A DNA stretch of 64,000 nt from Deferribacteres bacterium (GTDB lineage: Bacteria > Chrysiogenota > Deferribacteres > Deferribacterales > Geovibrionaceae). Within the stretch, counting starts at the first letter, position 1; every line of letters starts with the position of its first letter. The position numbers were made by a program, and so were the translations under genes. The notes beneath the pieces were generated by a model that was given only the letters and a program-made list of their open reading frames with translations, made no database searches and was not told where the DNA came from. Below, in pieces: positions 54,516 to 63,854 of the stretch. The stretch spans positions 25,852 to 89,851 of the forward strand of contig JAEWZN010000016.1 in assembly GCA_023395255.1 (NCBI GenBank), in the 5' to 3' direction.

Positions 54516-57303
54516 TTTCAAGCTCCAGCGGGAGTTTAAGCAGGAAGTTACCGCTCTTGGTTTCCAGTTCTCCCATTTCGTTGTAAACCATGCGGATGTT
54601 ATCACTTTTCAGCGCAACCATCAACCTTATAGCCGCACCTCTGAAATCATCCGGATATTTTGCCATATAGGTGTTAACCTGATCCATCAGCCTCTGGTTA
54701 TGGTAATTCAGCAGATAATACAACATTTTGTAGTAATCGAAATACCTGTCCTTATACCCAAGGTTTTCAAGGGCGGAGAAGGATGCCTCGGCGTTCACAA
54801 AGTCCTCAAGCCAGATGAAATAGTACAGAGAAGCCTTGTAGAGCTCCGGGTATCTGAAATCCAGATTGTTCAGCCTCTGGAGATAATAAAGCGCCCTTCT
54901 GCTGTCTCCCATGTAAACCTGATAATAGAAAAGCTCCTTGAGAATCACATTGTCATTCAGGTAGTCATCGCCGTTTATGCCGTTCAGCTCTTTGGATTTC
55001 TTTACCTGCATATAGGCGCGCATAAACTTGTAGAACCTGTCTGTTATAAGATCCGGATTATGAACAGGCTGCTTGTTTTCAAGGAGGGCAAGAAGATCCC
55101 TCAGACCTGTTCCCCGGAAAATTTTATCACTTTTCAGCGTCTCAAGTCTTTCAAAACCCTGTCCGCTGAGATATTCCGAAAGTGTCAGAAGAGCTCTGAG
55201 GAAGCCGTCATCCGGTTTTTTCTTGCCCAGATCGTTTATTACGCTGCTGTAGTCGCCTACACCCATATCAGCCAGATATTTTGTATAGTAGATGATATTG
55301 GGCACTTTTTCCCTGTCGTCCTTAACATCCTCAGCCCTGTCCCGCACAAGGTTGTATTCCTGGTAGGCTCCGTTTTCGTCCCCTTTGAGCTTGAGGCATA
55401 CCGCTTTCGCCAGATACGCAGGAAAGTTGTACCTGTTCTGGATTACGGAGTTGTCAAAGAATTTCTCAGCCAGATCAGCCCTGCCCATGGCTAGGTTCAC
55501 AAGCCCCATGTTGTAAAGGGTGTAAGGGTTATTGCCCAGAAGGGTGTTAGCCTGCGTGAATTCCCGCAGGGCATCCTGATAAGCATAGGCAAGGAAAAGC
55601 GTGACCCCTTTGTTGTTGTGGGCTATGCCTTCGGAAAAGCGTACGGATTTCTGGAGCTCCTCAAGGGCAAGTATTCTGTCATTCTGCTGGAGCAGCTTAT
55701 AGCCGAGAGCGACAAAATTCAGCATCTCATCAGGCTCTATCAGAAGCGGGTAAAGAACGGTGGAGAGTATATCCTCAAAATCGCCGTTAAACCTGTAGGA
55801 AAAGTTCATGTCATCAAGTACAGGCTCAAGATGGATCGCTATCTCAGGATGCCTGCTTATCCTTAAATCTCTGGTGAGAGCGTCATTAAAATGAACCTTA
55901 AGCTCTGTAAGCTTCTTGGTATTCCAGAGGTTTACTGTTTTGTACCAGAAATACTCCGGCTTGAAGTCATCTATGAGATCCGCAACCTTAAGCGCGTCAT
56001 TGTAGTTGCGGTATTTCATCATTATATATGCACGGTAAACGTAGTAGTCATTATCCGTTCCGGGCGGAACCAGATCCAGAAGTTTCTGGGCGGGGAGCAT
56101 GCTCCCTGCGTAGATATGATACATTGCTCCGGCAAGATTGACATAAGGGGATGCAGGGCGTGAGAAAACCAGTTTGCGGACTTCGTTCCCTTTATTCTCG
56201 TAAATTAGGGAGTGCTTGGCGTACATATACATCAGCGCGTCATCATTAACCGCCCTGAAACCTGCCATTATCAGTTCTCCGGCCTGCCTGTACTCGCCGA
56301 GAGCCAGAAGAATGTTGTAATCTGTTATGTAGTATGCGGTTTCAGAAGGGTATTCGGCCAGAAGCCCGGTCATAACGGCGTGGGCTTCATTGAGCGCGCC
56401 GCTTTTAAACAGGGCTGTAGCGTATCTGTGCCTGTAGTCCCTGTCATTGTTCATATCGGTGAGTTTTTTCAGTGCCGCCGCTTCCTCGGTGTAGCTTTTC
56501 AGCACATTGTAGTTTCTGGCAAGAAGCTCATAAACCTCTTCTGTTTCAGAGAATTTTTCAGCCAAAAGGAGATTGGCCACGGAAGCATGATAATTGCCTG
56601 TACGGAAATATGCAGTGCCAAGATTGAAATAGTCGGTGTAGCTTTTATACTCCAGACCCTCTATTATTTTGATGCCGCTGTCAAACTCGCCTATACTCAG
56701 CAGAAAATAGGCATAGTTTGACTTAACGAACCTCGACTTTCCGTCTTTTTTCAGTGCTTCCTCATAAAGCACTGTGGCGCGGGCGGTTTCCCCTTTGCGG
56801 AGATAGATGTTCGCCATATTAACAAGCAGCTTGCCGGATGCCCTGTCTTTCAGGAGCTCTGCCATGTAAAGCTCCGCCTCATCAAGCTTTCCGGTCTGGA
56901 GAAGTACCACAGCAAGGTTTATATAACCTTCGCTGAACTTGGGATCCTCCTCAACGGACTTGCGGAAATATTCCTCACTTTTATCAATATCGCCAAGCAG
57001 ATAGTAACTTACACCCATATTATAGAACGCAACGGAACGGTTCATCTTAAGGCCTTCCTCATACTTGGCTATGGCCTGTTCGAAGTTCCCCTGCAAAAAG
57101 AGATTGTTCCCTTCCTCTATACCCTTATCCTGCTCGGCTATGGCAACGCCGGAGATAGGCTGACCGTCTGTGAAGTTATCTTCAATCAGCTTTATCCTCT
57201 CCTCCTCGGAGCAGGAAACAAGAGCAAGAACAAGGAAAAGAAACAATCCCGCAAGATACGGACTGTAAAGCTTCAGCACTGCTCTGGCTGCACTTATATT
57301 CAT
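54502..57303 (-). CDS. Large TPR-repeat lipoprotein
   Basis: A 933-residue protein with a lipoprotein signal peptide ending LALVSC (C31 from the ATG at 57303). Many tetratricopeptide-like helical repeats follow, the clearest at about 65-250 (AFYNMGVSYYLLGDIDKSEE, FSEGYINLAVVLLQTGKLDE) and again past 540 (YTLYNMGLVNLAMGRADLAE). It should be anchored in the envelope and act as a scaffold for protein contacts. The frame is open three codons further (TTG at 57312), but the ATG is more plausible. No named family is recognised. It is followed by the membrane protein gene above, probably co-transcribed. Confidence 0.82.
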   Translation of the reverse strand: MNISAARAVLKLYSPYLAGLFLFLVLALVSCSEEERIKLIEDNFTDGQPISGVAIAEQDKGIEEGNNLFLQGNFEQAIAKYEEGLKMNRSVAFYNMGVSYYLLGDIDKSEEYFRKSVEEDPKFSEGYINLAVVLLQTGKLDEAELYMAELLKDRASGKLLVNMANIYLRKGETARATVLYEEALKKDGKSRFVKSNYAYFLLSIGEFDSGIKIIEGLEYKSYTDYFNLGTAYFRTGNYHASVANLLLAEKFSETEEVYELLARNYNVLKSYTEEAAALKKLTDMNNDRDYRHRYATALFKSGALNEAHAVMTGLLAEYPSETAYYITDYNILLALGEYRQAGELIMAGFRAVNDDALMYMYAKHSLIYENKGNEVRKLVFSRPASPYVNLAGAMYHIYAGSMLPAQKLLDLVPPGTDNDYYVYRAYIMMKYRNYNDALKVADLIDDFKPEYFWYKTVNLWNTKKLTELKVHFNDALTRDLRISRHPEIAIHLEPVLDDMNFSYRFNGDFEDILSTVLYPLLIEPDEMLNFVALGYKLLQQNDRILALEELQKSVRFSEGIAHNNKGVTLFLAYAYQDALREFTQANTLLGNNPYTLYNMGLVNLAMGRADLAEKFFDNSVIQNRYNFPAYLAKAVCLKLKGDENGAYQEYNLVRDRAEDVKDDREKVPNIIYYTKYLADMGVGDYSSVINDLGKKKPDDGFLRALLTLSEYLSGQGFERLETLKSDKIFRGTGLRDLLALLENKQPVHNPDLITDRFYKFMRAYMQVKKSKELNGINGDDYLNDNVILKELFYYQVYMGDSRRALYYLQRLNNLDFRYPELYKASLYYFIWLEDFVNAEASFSALENLGYKDRYFDYYKMLYYLLNYHNQRLMDQVNTYMAKYPDDFRGAAIRLMVALKSDNIRMVYNEMGELETKSGNFLLKLPLELEIDGL

Positions 57304-57655
57304 TTCCTTCAATCGTACTGCGCATAAACAAACTTATGGCGCTGTCATTAAAATCGTCCGCTTTTTTTAAATATTAATTCTTTTTTGGAAAATCAGATTT
57401 TTCATAACCTGATCCGCTTTTTTATTTTATGCAAGAACAAAATCAGAGATGGCAGCCCTTTTTTTTATTTTTTTGACAGATTTTCAGGCAAAAACAAAAC
57501 AGAGGAAACATGGAGAGAAAACAAAAAGGCAGAAGCAAGCGTCGCTTCTGCCTTTTAAACGGCCGCCGGTTTGATCAATCAGCGGCATGTAACTAATATA
57601 TGCTCATTACGGAAAAAATCAATAGATATTGAACACGCTGATATTACGGACAAAA
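57304..57655. other. 352-base intergenic region, AT-rich
   Basis: This gap lies between rnhA (ending at 57656) and the TPR lipoprotein. It holds the rnhA-side terminator at 57524-57556 and long A/T runs around 57360-57480, but no open frame I believe. A promoter for the TPR gene must lie here; several weak -10-like TAAAAT/TATTAA sequences occur but none has a convincing -35 partner. Confidence 0.6.
57524..57556 (-). terminator. Rho-independent terminator of the tRNA/Nif3-zinc ribbon-rnhA unit
   Basis: A perfect 13-bp stem (AAAAGGCAGAAGC with GCTTCTGCCTTTT) encloses a 7-base loop. On the minus strand the stem ends in a T-rich tail (TTTTTGTTTT), about 100 bases after the rnhA stop. The flanking A and T runs make it usable in both directions. 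Confidence 0.85.
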
Positions 57656-58060
57656 TTACGCCATGACCTTATTATCTATGGCCTTGTTTGCGAGTTTGTC
57701 CGCCAGCTTATTCTGCTCTCTTGGTACATGGTTAAAAGAAAACTTTGTTCCTTCAATGGTTTTAATAAGTTCCAGACGCATCTGCGCAAGGGTTTCGTTC
57801 TTCACCTTGTACTCGCCTTTCATCTGCTTAACAATCAGCTCGGAATCCAGATAAAAATTTACTGCAGCCGGGTTCCTGAGTTTTGCTTTACGGGCAGCTT
57901 CCAGAACAGCCCTGTACTCGGCCACATTGTTTGTTGCATGGCCTATATAAAGGCAGCCCTCTTCGAGGAGTTCACCCTCTCCGTTCAGAATAACAAACCC
58001 ACAGCCCGCCTCACCGGGGTTTCCCCTTGAGGCTCCGTCGGAAAAAACTTTAAGTATCAT
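57656..58060 (-). CDS. rnhA: Ribonuclease HI
   Basis: A 134-residue RNase H that removes RNA from RNA-DNA hybrids. All four acidic catalytic residues are present: D8 in VFSDGASRGNPGEAG, E48 in TNNVAEYRA, D72 in FYLDSELIVKQM, D121 in NKLADKLANKA, plus H111 in NHVPREQN. It is the compact form close to archaeal/plant-type RNase HI (no basic protrusion, no N-terminal hybrid-binding domain). The upstream gene is only 3 bases away. Confidence 0.92.
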   Translation of the reverse strand: MILKVFSDGASRGNPGEAGCGFVILNGEGELLEEGCLYIGHATNNVAEYRAVLEAARKAKLRNPAAVNFYLDSELIVKQMKGEYKVKNETLAQMRLELIKTIEGTKFSFNHVPREQNKLADKLANKAIDNKVMA

Positions 58061-58063
58061 TGA

Positions 58064-58774
58064 TTAGTCATCATTAAGCGCATAGAGGAAACGCTGGCAG
58101 TTGGGGCACTGGTGGAGAGCCTTTCCTTTTTTAACTTCAACATAAAGCTGGGGCGGAACTTTGATATAGCATCCTGTGCAGGTTTCTTCGTTGACTCTGA
58201 CTATGGCGAGGTTGTTTCTGGCGTGTCTTACTCTTTCGTATTTGGATATGATGGATTTTTTTACTACTGCCTGTGCTTCTTCCCTTTTGGTTTTAAGTCC
58301 GGCGAGTTCGGTGTTTGCTTCTGAATCTTCTTCCTGTTTCTGAGCTTCTTTTTCGTCAAGGCTTGCCTTGAGTTCACTCTCTTTGGCGTCAAGCTCCTCA
58401 ACCCTTTTCTGTGAGGCGCTTACACTGTCCTGAAGCTCAAGGATTTTGTACTCCTCTTCGTTAACGTTCTTTTTGAGAACATCAAGCTCTTTAAGGACAG
58501 CTTCATACTCCTTATTGTTTTTAACATTAGGAAGTTTTGACTGCGCCTTGTCCAGCAGCGCCTTGTTCTCTGCGCATTCTCTGGTGAGCTTAGAAAGAAC
58601 CGCCGTGTCCGCCGCATGCTTCGTTTTCACTGTTTCGCACTCGGTTTTAACGGATTCAAACTCGTTCCTCACATCTTTAAGAAAGCCCGGAACCTGAGAA
58701 ACTTTCGTTTCCAGTTCGGCAATTCTGTTGTCCAGCTTCTGCAGTTCAATAAGCTGTTCCACTTCTGGGAGCAT
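58064..58774 (-). CDS. C4-type zinc ribbon coiled-coil protein (CT398/HBP-like)
   Basis: A 236-residue protein with a long antiparallel-type coiled coil (about 1-190, dense in E and K) and a C-terminal zinc ribbon: C199, C202, C223, C226 in EETCTGCYIKVPP and HQCPNCQRFLY. This is the layout of the DUF164/C4 zinc-ribbon family, widespread and often next to Nif3-like genes; its biochemical role is not settled. It sits 3 bases from the gene on each side. Confidence 0.88.
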   Translation of the reverse strand: MLPEVEQLIELQKLDNRIAELETKVSQVPGFLKDVRNEFESVKTECETVKTKHAADTAVLSKLTRECAENKALLDKAQSKLPNVKNNKEYEAVLKELDVLKKNVNEEEYKILELQDSVSASQKRVEELDAKESELKASLDEKEAQKQEEDSEANTELAGLKTKREEAQAVVKKSIISKYERVRHARNNLAIVRVNEETCTGCYIKVPPQLYVEVKKGKALHQCPNCQRFLYALNDD

Positions 58775-58777
58775 TGA

Positions 58778-59878
58778 TCACCTCATATGTTTTATTGGAG
58801 AACTCTCATCAATAATGATTGTTTCTATGTTTAACTCTTTGCTTATTCTTTCAGCCAGATGCTCCATGTAGCATTTCTCTGTTTCAAAATGCCCCGCATC
58901 CACGATACACACACCGGCCTCGTAAGCGTCCAGCGCGTCATGGTGCTTCATGTCCCCGGTAAGGAGCAGCTTAACGCCGCTCTGCTTCCACATGGAAGCG
59001 CCGCTGCCTGTTATTATTCCGAAACCGCTGAACTTCGTATCAAGGGGAAAGCCGTTGTAGCGCACACTTTCGCAGCCGAGTTTTGTTTTCACTGTTTCCA
59101 GAAACTCCGCCAGAGTAAATTCTTTTCCGAAACCGCAGCGTCTGCCGAGGGAAAACTCAGTGCCTATCTCCATCTTGTAGACATCATAGGCAACTTCCTC
59201 ATAGGGGTGAGCCTTTATGACCTCCTCAATGAGACGGCTGAGATTAGGCGCAGTCACCACCGTTTCTATGCGGTACTCCTCCACCCTTTCAAGCTCGTCC
59301 TTCTTGCCTATGAACGGGTTTGCGCCTTCCATGGGGAGGAATGTTCCTGTGCCTTCTATATTGAATGTAACTTTTGAGTAATTGCCGATGACCCCGGCTC
59401 CCGCTCTGTCTATAGCGTCACGCACTGCTTCCTCATGCCCTTTGGGAACGAAAACCGCAAACTTGTACCAGTTTTCCTTCCCCTCTTTCACGAGGCCGCC
59501 CTTTACGGATGCGCCAAGTTTTTCTGCCAGATAATCGTTTAAGCTGAAGTCCGCAAGGTCTGCGGATGTGTGGTATGAAATGATGCTGAGGTTTGCCTGA
59601 ACGGCTTTTATGATTTTGCGTCCCAGTGCGTTTGCGGGATTTATGCTTTTGAGCTTGTCAAAAAAAAGGGGGTGATGAGTAATAAGTAACTCACACCCCG
59701 CATCAATTGCTTTGCTTATCGCCCCTTCACTGGGATCCAGTGCCAGAGCTGCCTTTCGGGTTTCAGCATCCGGACTGAGGCAGATTTGCAGCCCAGAGTT
59801 GTCCCAAGTGTACTGTCTGGACTGACACACTGCATGTTTTTCAAGAAAAGCGATTACGTTTTTTATACTGCTGCTCAT
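58778..59878 (-). CDS. Nif3-like dinuclear metal-centre hexameric protein (DUF34)
   Basis: From the ATG at 59878 (MSSSIKNVIAFLEK), 366 residues. The open frame extends to 59905, but that runs into the tRNA gene. The Nif3 metal-binding residues are in CELLITHHPLFFDKLKSI, ISYHTSADLADFSLN and the C-terminal VDAGHFETEKCYMEHLAERI. A PII-like insertion occupies about 140-235 (FAVFVPKGHEEAVRDAID). It is widely conserved, with a proposed cyclohydrolase-like or repair role that is not proven. The gene lies 19 bases downstream of the tRNA on the same strand. Confidence 0.9.
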   Translation of the reverse strand: MSSSIKNVIAFLEKHAVCQSRQYTWDNSGLQICLSPDAETRKAALALDPSEGAISKAIDAGCELLITHHPLFFDKLKSINPANALGRKIIKAVQANLSIISYHTSADLADFSLNDYLAEKLGASVKGGLVKEGKENWYKFAVFVPKGHEEAVRDAIDRAGAGVIGNYSKVTFNIEGTGTFLPMEGANPFIGKKDELERVEEYRIETVVTAPNLSRLIEEVIKAHPYEEVAYDVYKMEIGTEFSLGRRCGFGKEFTLAEFLETVKTKLGCESVRYNGFPLDTKFSGFGIITGSGASMWKQSGVKLLLTGDMKHHDALDAYEAGVCIVDAGHFETEKCYMEHLAERISKELNIETIIIDESSPIKHMR

Positions 59879-59897
59879 AATTTTATTTAGAAAAAAA

Positions 59898-59971
59898 TGG
59901 GCCAACTAGGAATCGAACCTAGGACCTCCCGGTTATGAGCCGGAGGCTCTAGCCAACTGAGCTATTGGCCC
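59898..59971 (-). tRNA. tRNA with CAT anticodon (elongator Met, or Ile2 read after lysidine modification)
   Basis: A complete 74-base cloverleaf on the minus strand: acceptor GGGCCAA/TTGGCCC, D arm GCTC...GAGC, anticodon stem TCCGG/CCGGG with one G-T wobble pair and loop CTCATAA (anticodon CAT), T arm CTAGG-TTCGATT-CCTAG, and discriminator A. CCA is not encoded; a run of seven T follows at once. The G1-C72 pair closes the acceptor stem, which argues against initiator tRNA. The loop CTCATAA occurs both in elongator tRNA-Met and in tRNA-Ile2, so identity is left open. Confidence 0.93.
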
Positions 59972-59997
59972 TTTATCCCGTTAAAAACGAGAAGGTT

Positions 59998-60026
59998 GTT
60001 TTACTTAAATATTAAAGCTTTGTCAA
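59998..60026 (-). promoter_or_regulatory. Promoter of the CAT tRNA (and probably the Nif3-zinc ribbon-rnhA genes)
   Basis: On the minus strand, a perfect TTGACA (60026-60021) is separated by 17 bases from TAAAAC (60003-59998). Transcription would start near 59991, about 20 bases before the tRNA 5' end. It lies wholly in the 58-base gap after the rpoD stop. Confidence 0.75.
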
Positions 60027-60029
60027 GAG

Positions 60030-61970
60030 CTATTCTACAAAAGTTTTAAGAATTCTGCTTCTGGTGGGGTGACGCAGTTTTCTTAAGGCTTTAGCCTCAA
60101 TCTGCCTGATACGTTCACGGGTTACGCTGAACTGTTTGCCCACTTCCTCAAGGGTATGATCGGACTCGCAGTCAATTCCGAAACGCAGCTTGAGAACGTT
60201 TGCCTCGCGCTGTGACAGGGTGTTGAGTATCTGCTTGGTATGTTCGCGCAGCTTGAGGTACATAACCTCGTCTGCGGGGTTTGTGGCGCTCTTGTCTTCT
60301 ATGAAGTCGCCAAGGCTGCTGTCCTCATCCTCGCCGATGGGCGTTTCAAGGGAAACAGGCTCTTTGGCTATTTTCATAACCTTTTTGATTTTCTCCACGG
60401 GAATATCCATCTTCTTGGATATTTCCTCCGGGGTGGGTTCCCTGCCGTAATCCTGCTGGAGCTGGCGGGTTATCTTCATCATTTTGTTTATGGTCTCTAT
60501 CATGTGCACAGGTATGCGTATAGTGCGCGCCTGATCCGCTATGGCTCTGGTTATGGCCTGACGAATCCACCATGTGGCATAAGTGGAGAACTTGTAGCCG
60601 CGTTTGTACTCAAACTTTTCAACAGCCTTCATGAGACCTATGTTCCCTTCCTGAATAAGGTCAAGAAACTGTAGGCCTCTGTTGGTGTATTTTTTGGCTA
60701 TGGAGACAACAAGACGCAGGTTCGCCTCTATAAGCTTGCTTTTTGCGTTTTCTGTTTCCCTTTCACCCTGAAGAAGCCCTTCGTATATCAGTTCAAGCTC
60801 CTGCTTGTCGCAGCCGAGTTTCTTGTACTCCTTAAGAAGGGTATCACGGGCTTTGGCAAACTTTTTCACCACAAGCTCCTTCTCGCTGGCTGATTTGCCG
60901 GTATCATCACAGGCTTTCAGTATATCCTCGTCTGTTATTTCGAGAGGGTCAGGAGAAGAAGTGATCTTCACAAGCTTGAGCAGTTTGCGGATGTCGCTCT
61001 GGGAGTCGATGACTCTGGAGTACATCTCTCTTATGTCATTTGCAATCTGGCATATTTTGGAGTAGTTCACCTTTATCTCAAGGAGCTTTTCGGTAATCTC
61101 ATCCACTGTAGCCTGACGCTGCCTGTTCACTTCGATCATGTCTTCGACATTGATCGAGCCGTCCTTTATTCTGGCGGCGAGGTTTATGTTTTCCCTGAGT
61201 TTCAGGGTAATGTCCTCAAAAATGCATACAAACTGAGCGCGCATCTGCGCTTCCCTGTCTTCTGCGGCTTCTGCGGCTGCGGTTTTGGCTTTTTCTATCT
61301 CTTCAACAGCCTCTGCCACTGTTTTCTGGGGAGCAGCTTCCACTTCTTCCGTTTCCGCCTCTTCCTCAGAGCCTTCAAAGCTGTCTTCCTCTTCCGCCTC
61401 GTTCTCAGCATCGGCTTCGTGTTCGGTGTCTTCAAAATCCATTTCGCCGGACTCGAAATCAAGCTCGTCATCCACATCCACTATATCTTTCAGCCTCATG
61501 GAGCCGTCGTTTATCGCTTCGGATATTTCCATAATCTTTTTGGCAGTGGTGGGAAAAAGCAGAACGCTTCTGATCACTTTGCTTTGTCCGTCCTCGATTT
61601 CTCTGGCGACTTGAATCTCCTCTTCCCTGTTAAGAAGCGGGATATTGCCCATCTCCTTAAGGTAAAGACGCACGGGGTCATCCGTGCTCATGGAATCTTC
61701 TACTCCGGATTTCAGAGCGGAAAGAACCTCATCATCCTCATCGACCTCGTCATCTTCATCATCTGCGGAAAGAAGGCTGCTGTTCTTGGATTTAGAATCT
61801 ATAACATCGATCTTGAGCTGCGCCAGAAGCATGAGTATTTCATCAATGAACTCTGCCGAACTCATCTCTTCCGGCAGGATGTCGTTTATCTCGTCAAAAG
61901 TGAGAAATCCCTTCTCTTTCCCCAGTGCGATAATCTGTTTAACTTCCGGGGTCTTAATCTTTTTCGACAT
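60030..61970 (-). CDS. rpoD: RNA polymerase primary sigma factor (sigma-70/RpoD)
   Basis: A 646-residue primary sigma factor. Region 1.1 is at the N-terminus ([20 protein letters not shown]), region 1.2 is [22 protein letters not shown], and region 2 is [20 protein letters not shown]...[19 protein letters not shown]. Regions 3 and 4 follow, with [20 protein letters not shown]. Between 1.2 and 2 lies a non-conserved region with a long glutamate-rich acidic stretch (about 165-220). It lies 5 bases from dnaG upstream, the classical dnaG-rpoD pair. Confidence 0.97.
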   Translation of the reverse strand: MSKKIKTPEVKQIIALGKEKGFLTFDEINDILPEEMSSAEFIDEILMLLAQLKIDVIDSKSKNSSLLSADDEDDEVDEDDEVLSALKSGVEDSMSTDDPVRLYLKEMGNIPLLNREEEIQVAREIEDGQSKVIRSVLLFPTTAKKIMEISEAINDGSMRLKDIVDVDDELDFESGEMDFEDTEHEADAENEAEEEDSFEGSEEEAETEEVEAAPQKTVAEAVEEIEKAKTAAAEAAEDREAQMRAQFVCIFEDITLKLRENINLAARIKDGSINVEDMIEVNRQRQATVDEITEKLLEIKVNYSKICQIANDIREMYSRVIDSQSDIRKLLKLVKITSSPDPLEITDEDILKACDDTGKSASEKELVVKKFAKARDTLLKEYKKLGCDKQELELIYEGLLQGERETENAKSKLIEANLRLVVSIAKKYTNRGLQFLDLIQEGNIGLMKAVEKFEYKRGYKFSTYATWWIRQAITRAIADQARTIRIPVHMIETINKMMKITRQLQQDYGREPTPEEISKKMDIPVEKIKKVMKIAKEPVSLETPIGEDEDSSLGDFIEDKSATNPADEVMYLKLREHTKQILNTLSQREANVLKLRFGIDCESDHTLEEVGKQFSVTRERIRQIEAKALRKLRHPTRSRILKTFVE

Positions 61971-61975
61971 CTACC

Positions 61976-63679
61976 CTAAACCTCCGATTTCTTATCAATA
62001 ACTTCGTTCCGAACCAGGCTGTTCTGAAGGCGGAGAAGTTCCATCTTCTCCTCAAAAGAAGCTGCCTCGGATATTTTTTTGGTCATGTTTTTCTTGAAAG
62101 CAGGCATAGCATTGCTGATGATTTTACCCCTGTTTTCCATTGCGGAACGGTAATAATCTTCCTGAGACTCTTGCTGGATACGCATTTCGGCAATATCCTC
62201 ACCCACTTCGGGATCATTGACAAGAATTTCGATACTACCACCTTCACTAAAAACTTCAACCAGTTTTTTAAATATTTTCCGCGCCACCGGATCATGGAAA
62301 TAGGATTCGGCAACGCCTTCGGTAAGCCTCTGCCCCAAGTCTTCGGGAAGCTGGAACAGGCTTGAGAGGAAATGCCTCTCACATATATAATTCAGTCCTG
62401 CTGAATTGGTCTTCTTTAAGTTAGTTTTAGCAAGAGAAAGATCAACGTCTTTTTTCATAATGTCGGGATCAACATCAAAGCGCTTCGCAACAGCTTCAAG
62501 GTAATGCGCTTTTCTGTACGGATCCTTTATACGCATAAGCTTCTCTTTTATTCTGCCTAAATTCACAAGCTTCCTGTTGAAGTCGGATGACTTAGCCCTC
62601 AGCAGGTCAACCGTATAAAGAAAAAGATCCTTTTTCGCATCCAGAAGCTTGGCAAAATCCCCCGCTCCCTTCTGGAGCAGGAAGGTGTCGGGATCATCCC
62701 CTTTGGGAAGAAAGACGGCGTAAGGGAAGAAGTTGGACTCAAGAAAAACATCCAGCGCCTTAAGAGCGGCCTTGAACCCTGCCTCATCTCCGTCAAATAG
62801 AAGAACGACCTCCTGCGCGTAGCGTTTAAGCTGATCCACATGTTCCTTGGTCAGCGCTGTTCCCATTGTCGCCACGGAGTTTCCGTAACCTTTTTCAACC
62901 ATGCGCATTACATCAAAGTAACCTTCTGTAATTATGCAGATTTCCGTTTTTTTTATCTTATCTTTCGCCTTATCAAAGTTGTAGAGAATCTCTCTCTTCC
63001 TGAACGCCTCAGTCTCCGGCGAGTTCATGTATTTCGGCATGGAACCGTCCATAGACCTGCCGGAGAAACCCACTACTTTGCCGGTTATGCTCCTGATGGG
63101 AAAGGAAAGCCTGTTAAAAAAGCGCATCCGTACGCCGTACTGCCCTTCCACAAACAAACCGGAAGCCAGAAGAACATCCTTGCCGTATTTCTTGAGATAA
63201 GGCTCAGTCTCAAGCCGGAGAGGAAAATAGCCCAGGCCGAACTCCTCCACTATTTCATCAGGAAACTTGCGTGAGGCTATGTATTCCCTTGCCTCTTTAC
63301 CTTCCGCTGAAAGCAGCCTGCGCTTTGTTTCCAGCAGAATGTCCTCATGCAGACCTATAATCCCGCTGCGTTTGGAATCCTCCTTACCGAGTGTAACGTT
63401 TATTCCGTAACGCTCGGCAAGAAACATAACGGCATCCGTGAAGCTTAAACTGTGAAAGCGGGAAACAAAGGTTATGGCGTTCCCCCCTGCTCCGCACCCG
63501 AAGCAGTAAAACAGGTTTTTCTCAGGATTAACGTTGAACGAAGGGGTCTTCTCCCCGTGAAAGGGGCAGAGACCTTTATAGCTGTTTCCGGCTTTTTTAA
63601 GCTGAACAGCCTCTCCTACAATGTCGACAATGTCCGCTGAACTCAGAACCTCTTCGACGACTGTATCGGGAATTTTCAT
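61976..63679 (-). CDS. dnaG: DNA primase
   Basis: A 567-residue primase. The N-terminal zinc domain has CPFHGEKTPSFNV and FYCFGCGAGGNAI. The TOPRIM core shows ICIITEGYFDVMRMVEKGY and VVLLFDGDEAGFKAALKAL. The FSGRSMDGSMPKYMNSPET segment and a C-terminal helicase-binding region complete it. It makes RNA primers at the replication fork. An AAGGAG lies about 12 bases before the ATG. Confidence 0.96.
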   Translation of the reverse strand: MKIPDTVVEEVLSSADIVDIVGEAVQLKKAGNSYKGLCPFHGEKTPSFNVNPEKNLFYCFGCGAGGNAITFVSRFHSLSFTDAVMFLAERYGINVTLGKEDSKRSGIIGLHEDILLETKRRLLSAEGKEAREYIASRKFPDEIVEEFGLGYFPLRLETEPYLKKYGKDVLLASGLFVEGQYGVRMRFFNRLSFPIRSITGKVVGFSGRSMDGSMPKYMNSPETEAFRKREILYNFDKAKDKIKKTEICIITEGYFDVMRMVEKGYGNSVATMGTALTKEHVDQLKRYAQEVVLLFDGDEAGFKAALKALDVFLESNFFPYAVFLPKGDDPDTFLLQKGAGDFAKLLDAKKDLFLYTVDLLRAKSSDFNRKLVNLGRIKEKLMRIKDPYRKAHYLEAVAKRFDVDPDIMKKDVDLSLAKTNLKKTNSAGLNYICERHFLSSLFQLPEDLGQRLTEGVAESYFHDPVARKIFKKLVEVFSEGGSIEILVNDPEVGEDIAEMRIQQESQEDYYRSAMENRGKIISNAMPAFKKNMTKKISEAASFEEKMELLRLQNSLVRNEVIDKKSEV

Positions 63680-63700
63680 ATATAAAAGGAGCTCCTTAAA

Positions 63701-63854
63701 TTTAATAACTTAAATCCGCACATCCTGTCGGATTTAAGTACACGCTCGCGCCTTGGTGAACAAGGCTTCGCTTCGCACGGCGCATTCCCATCCATGGGAA
63801 TGTTAAGTATAAGCATTTGCCGTCATTGCGAACGAATGTGAAGCAATCTCTCAT
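63701..63854 (+). repeat. Structured repeat, copy C1 (first of a tandem pair)
   Basis: Hairpin 1 is an 11-bp perfect stem (ACTTAAATCCG 63708-63718 with CGGATTTAAGT 63729-63739) around the loop CACATCCTGT. The linker ACACGCTCGCGCC follows, then hairpin 2 (GCCTTG/CAAGGC, 63750-63766) and TTCGCTTCGCACGGCG. Hairpin 3 is CATTCCCAT-CC-ATGGGAATG (63783-63802). A REP-like tail ends the unit. It lies upstream of dnaG (321-base stretch without a gene to the window edge). The unit repeats at once as copy C2. Confidence 0.85.
63821..63850 (+). repeat. REP-like palindromic unit, first copy
   Basis: CGTCATTGCGAACGAATGTG followed by AAGCAATCTC. The ends ATTGC and GCAAT pair around a short arm. The sequence resembles the short CGTCATTGCGA...GCAATCTC repeats scattered in many bacterial genomes. 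It recurs identically at 63969-63998. Confidence 0.7.
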
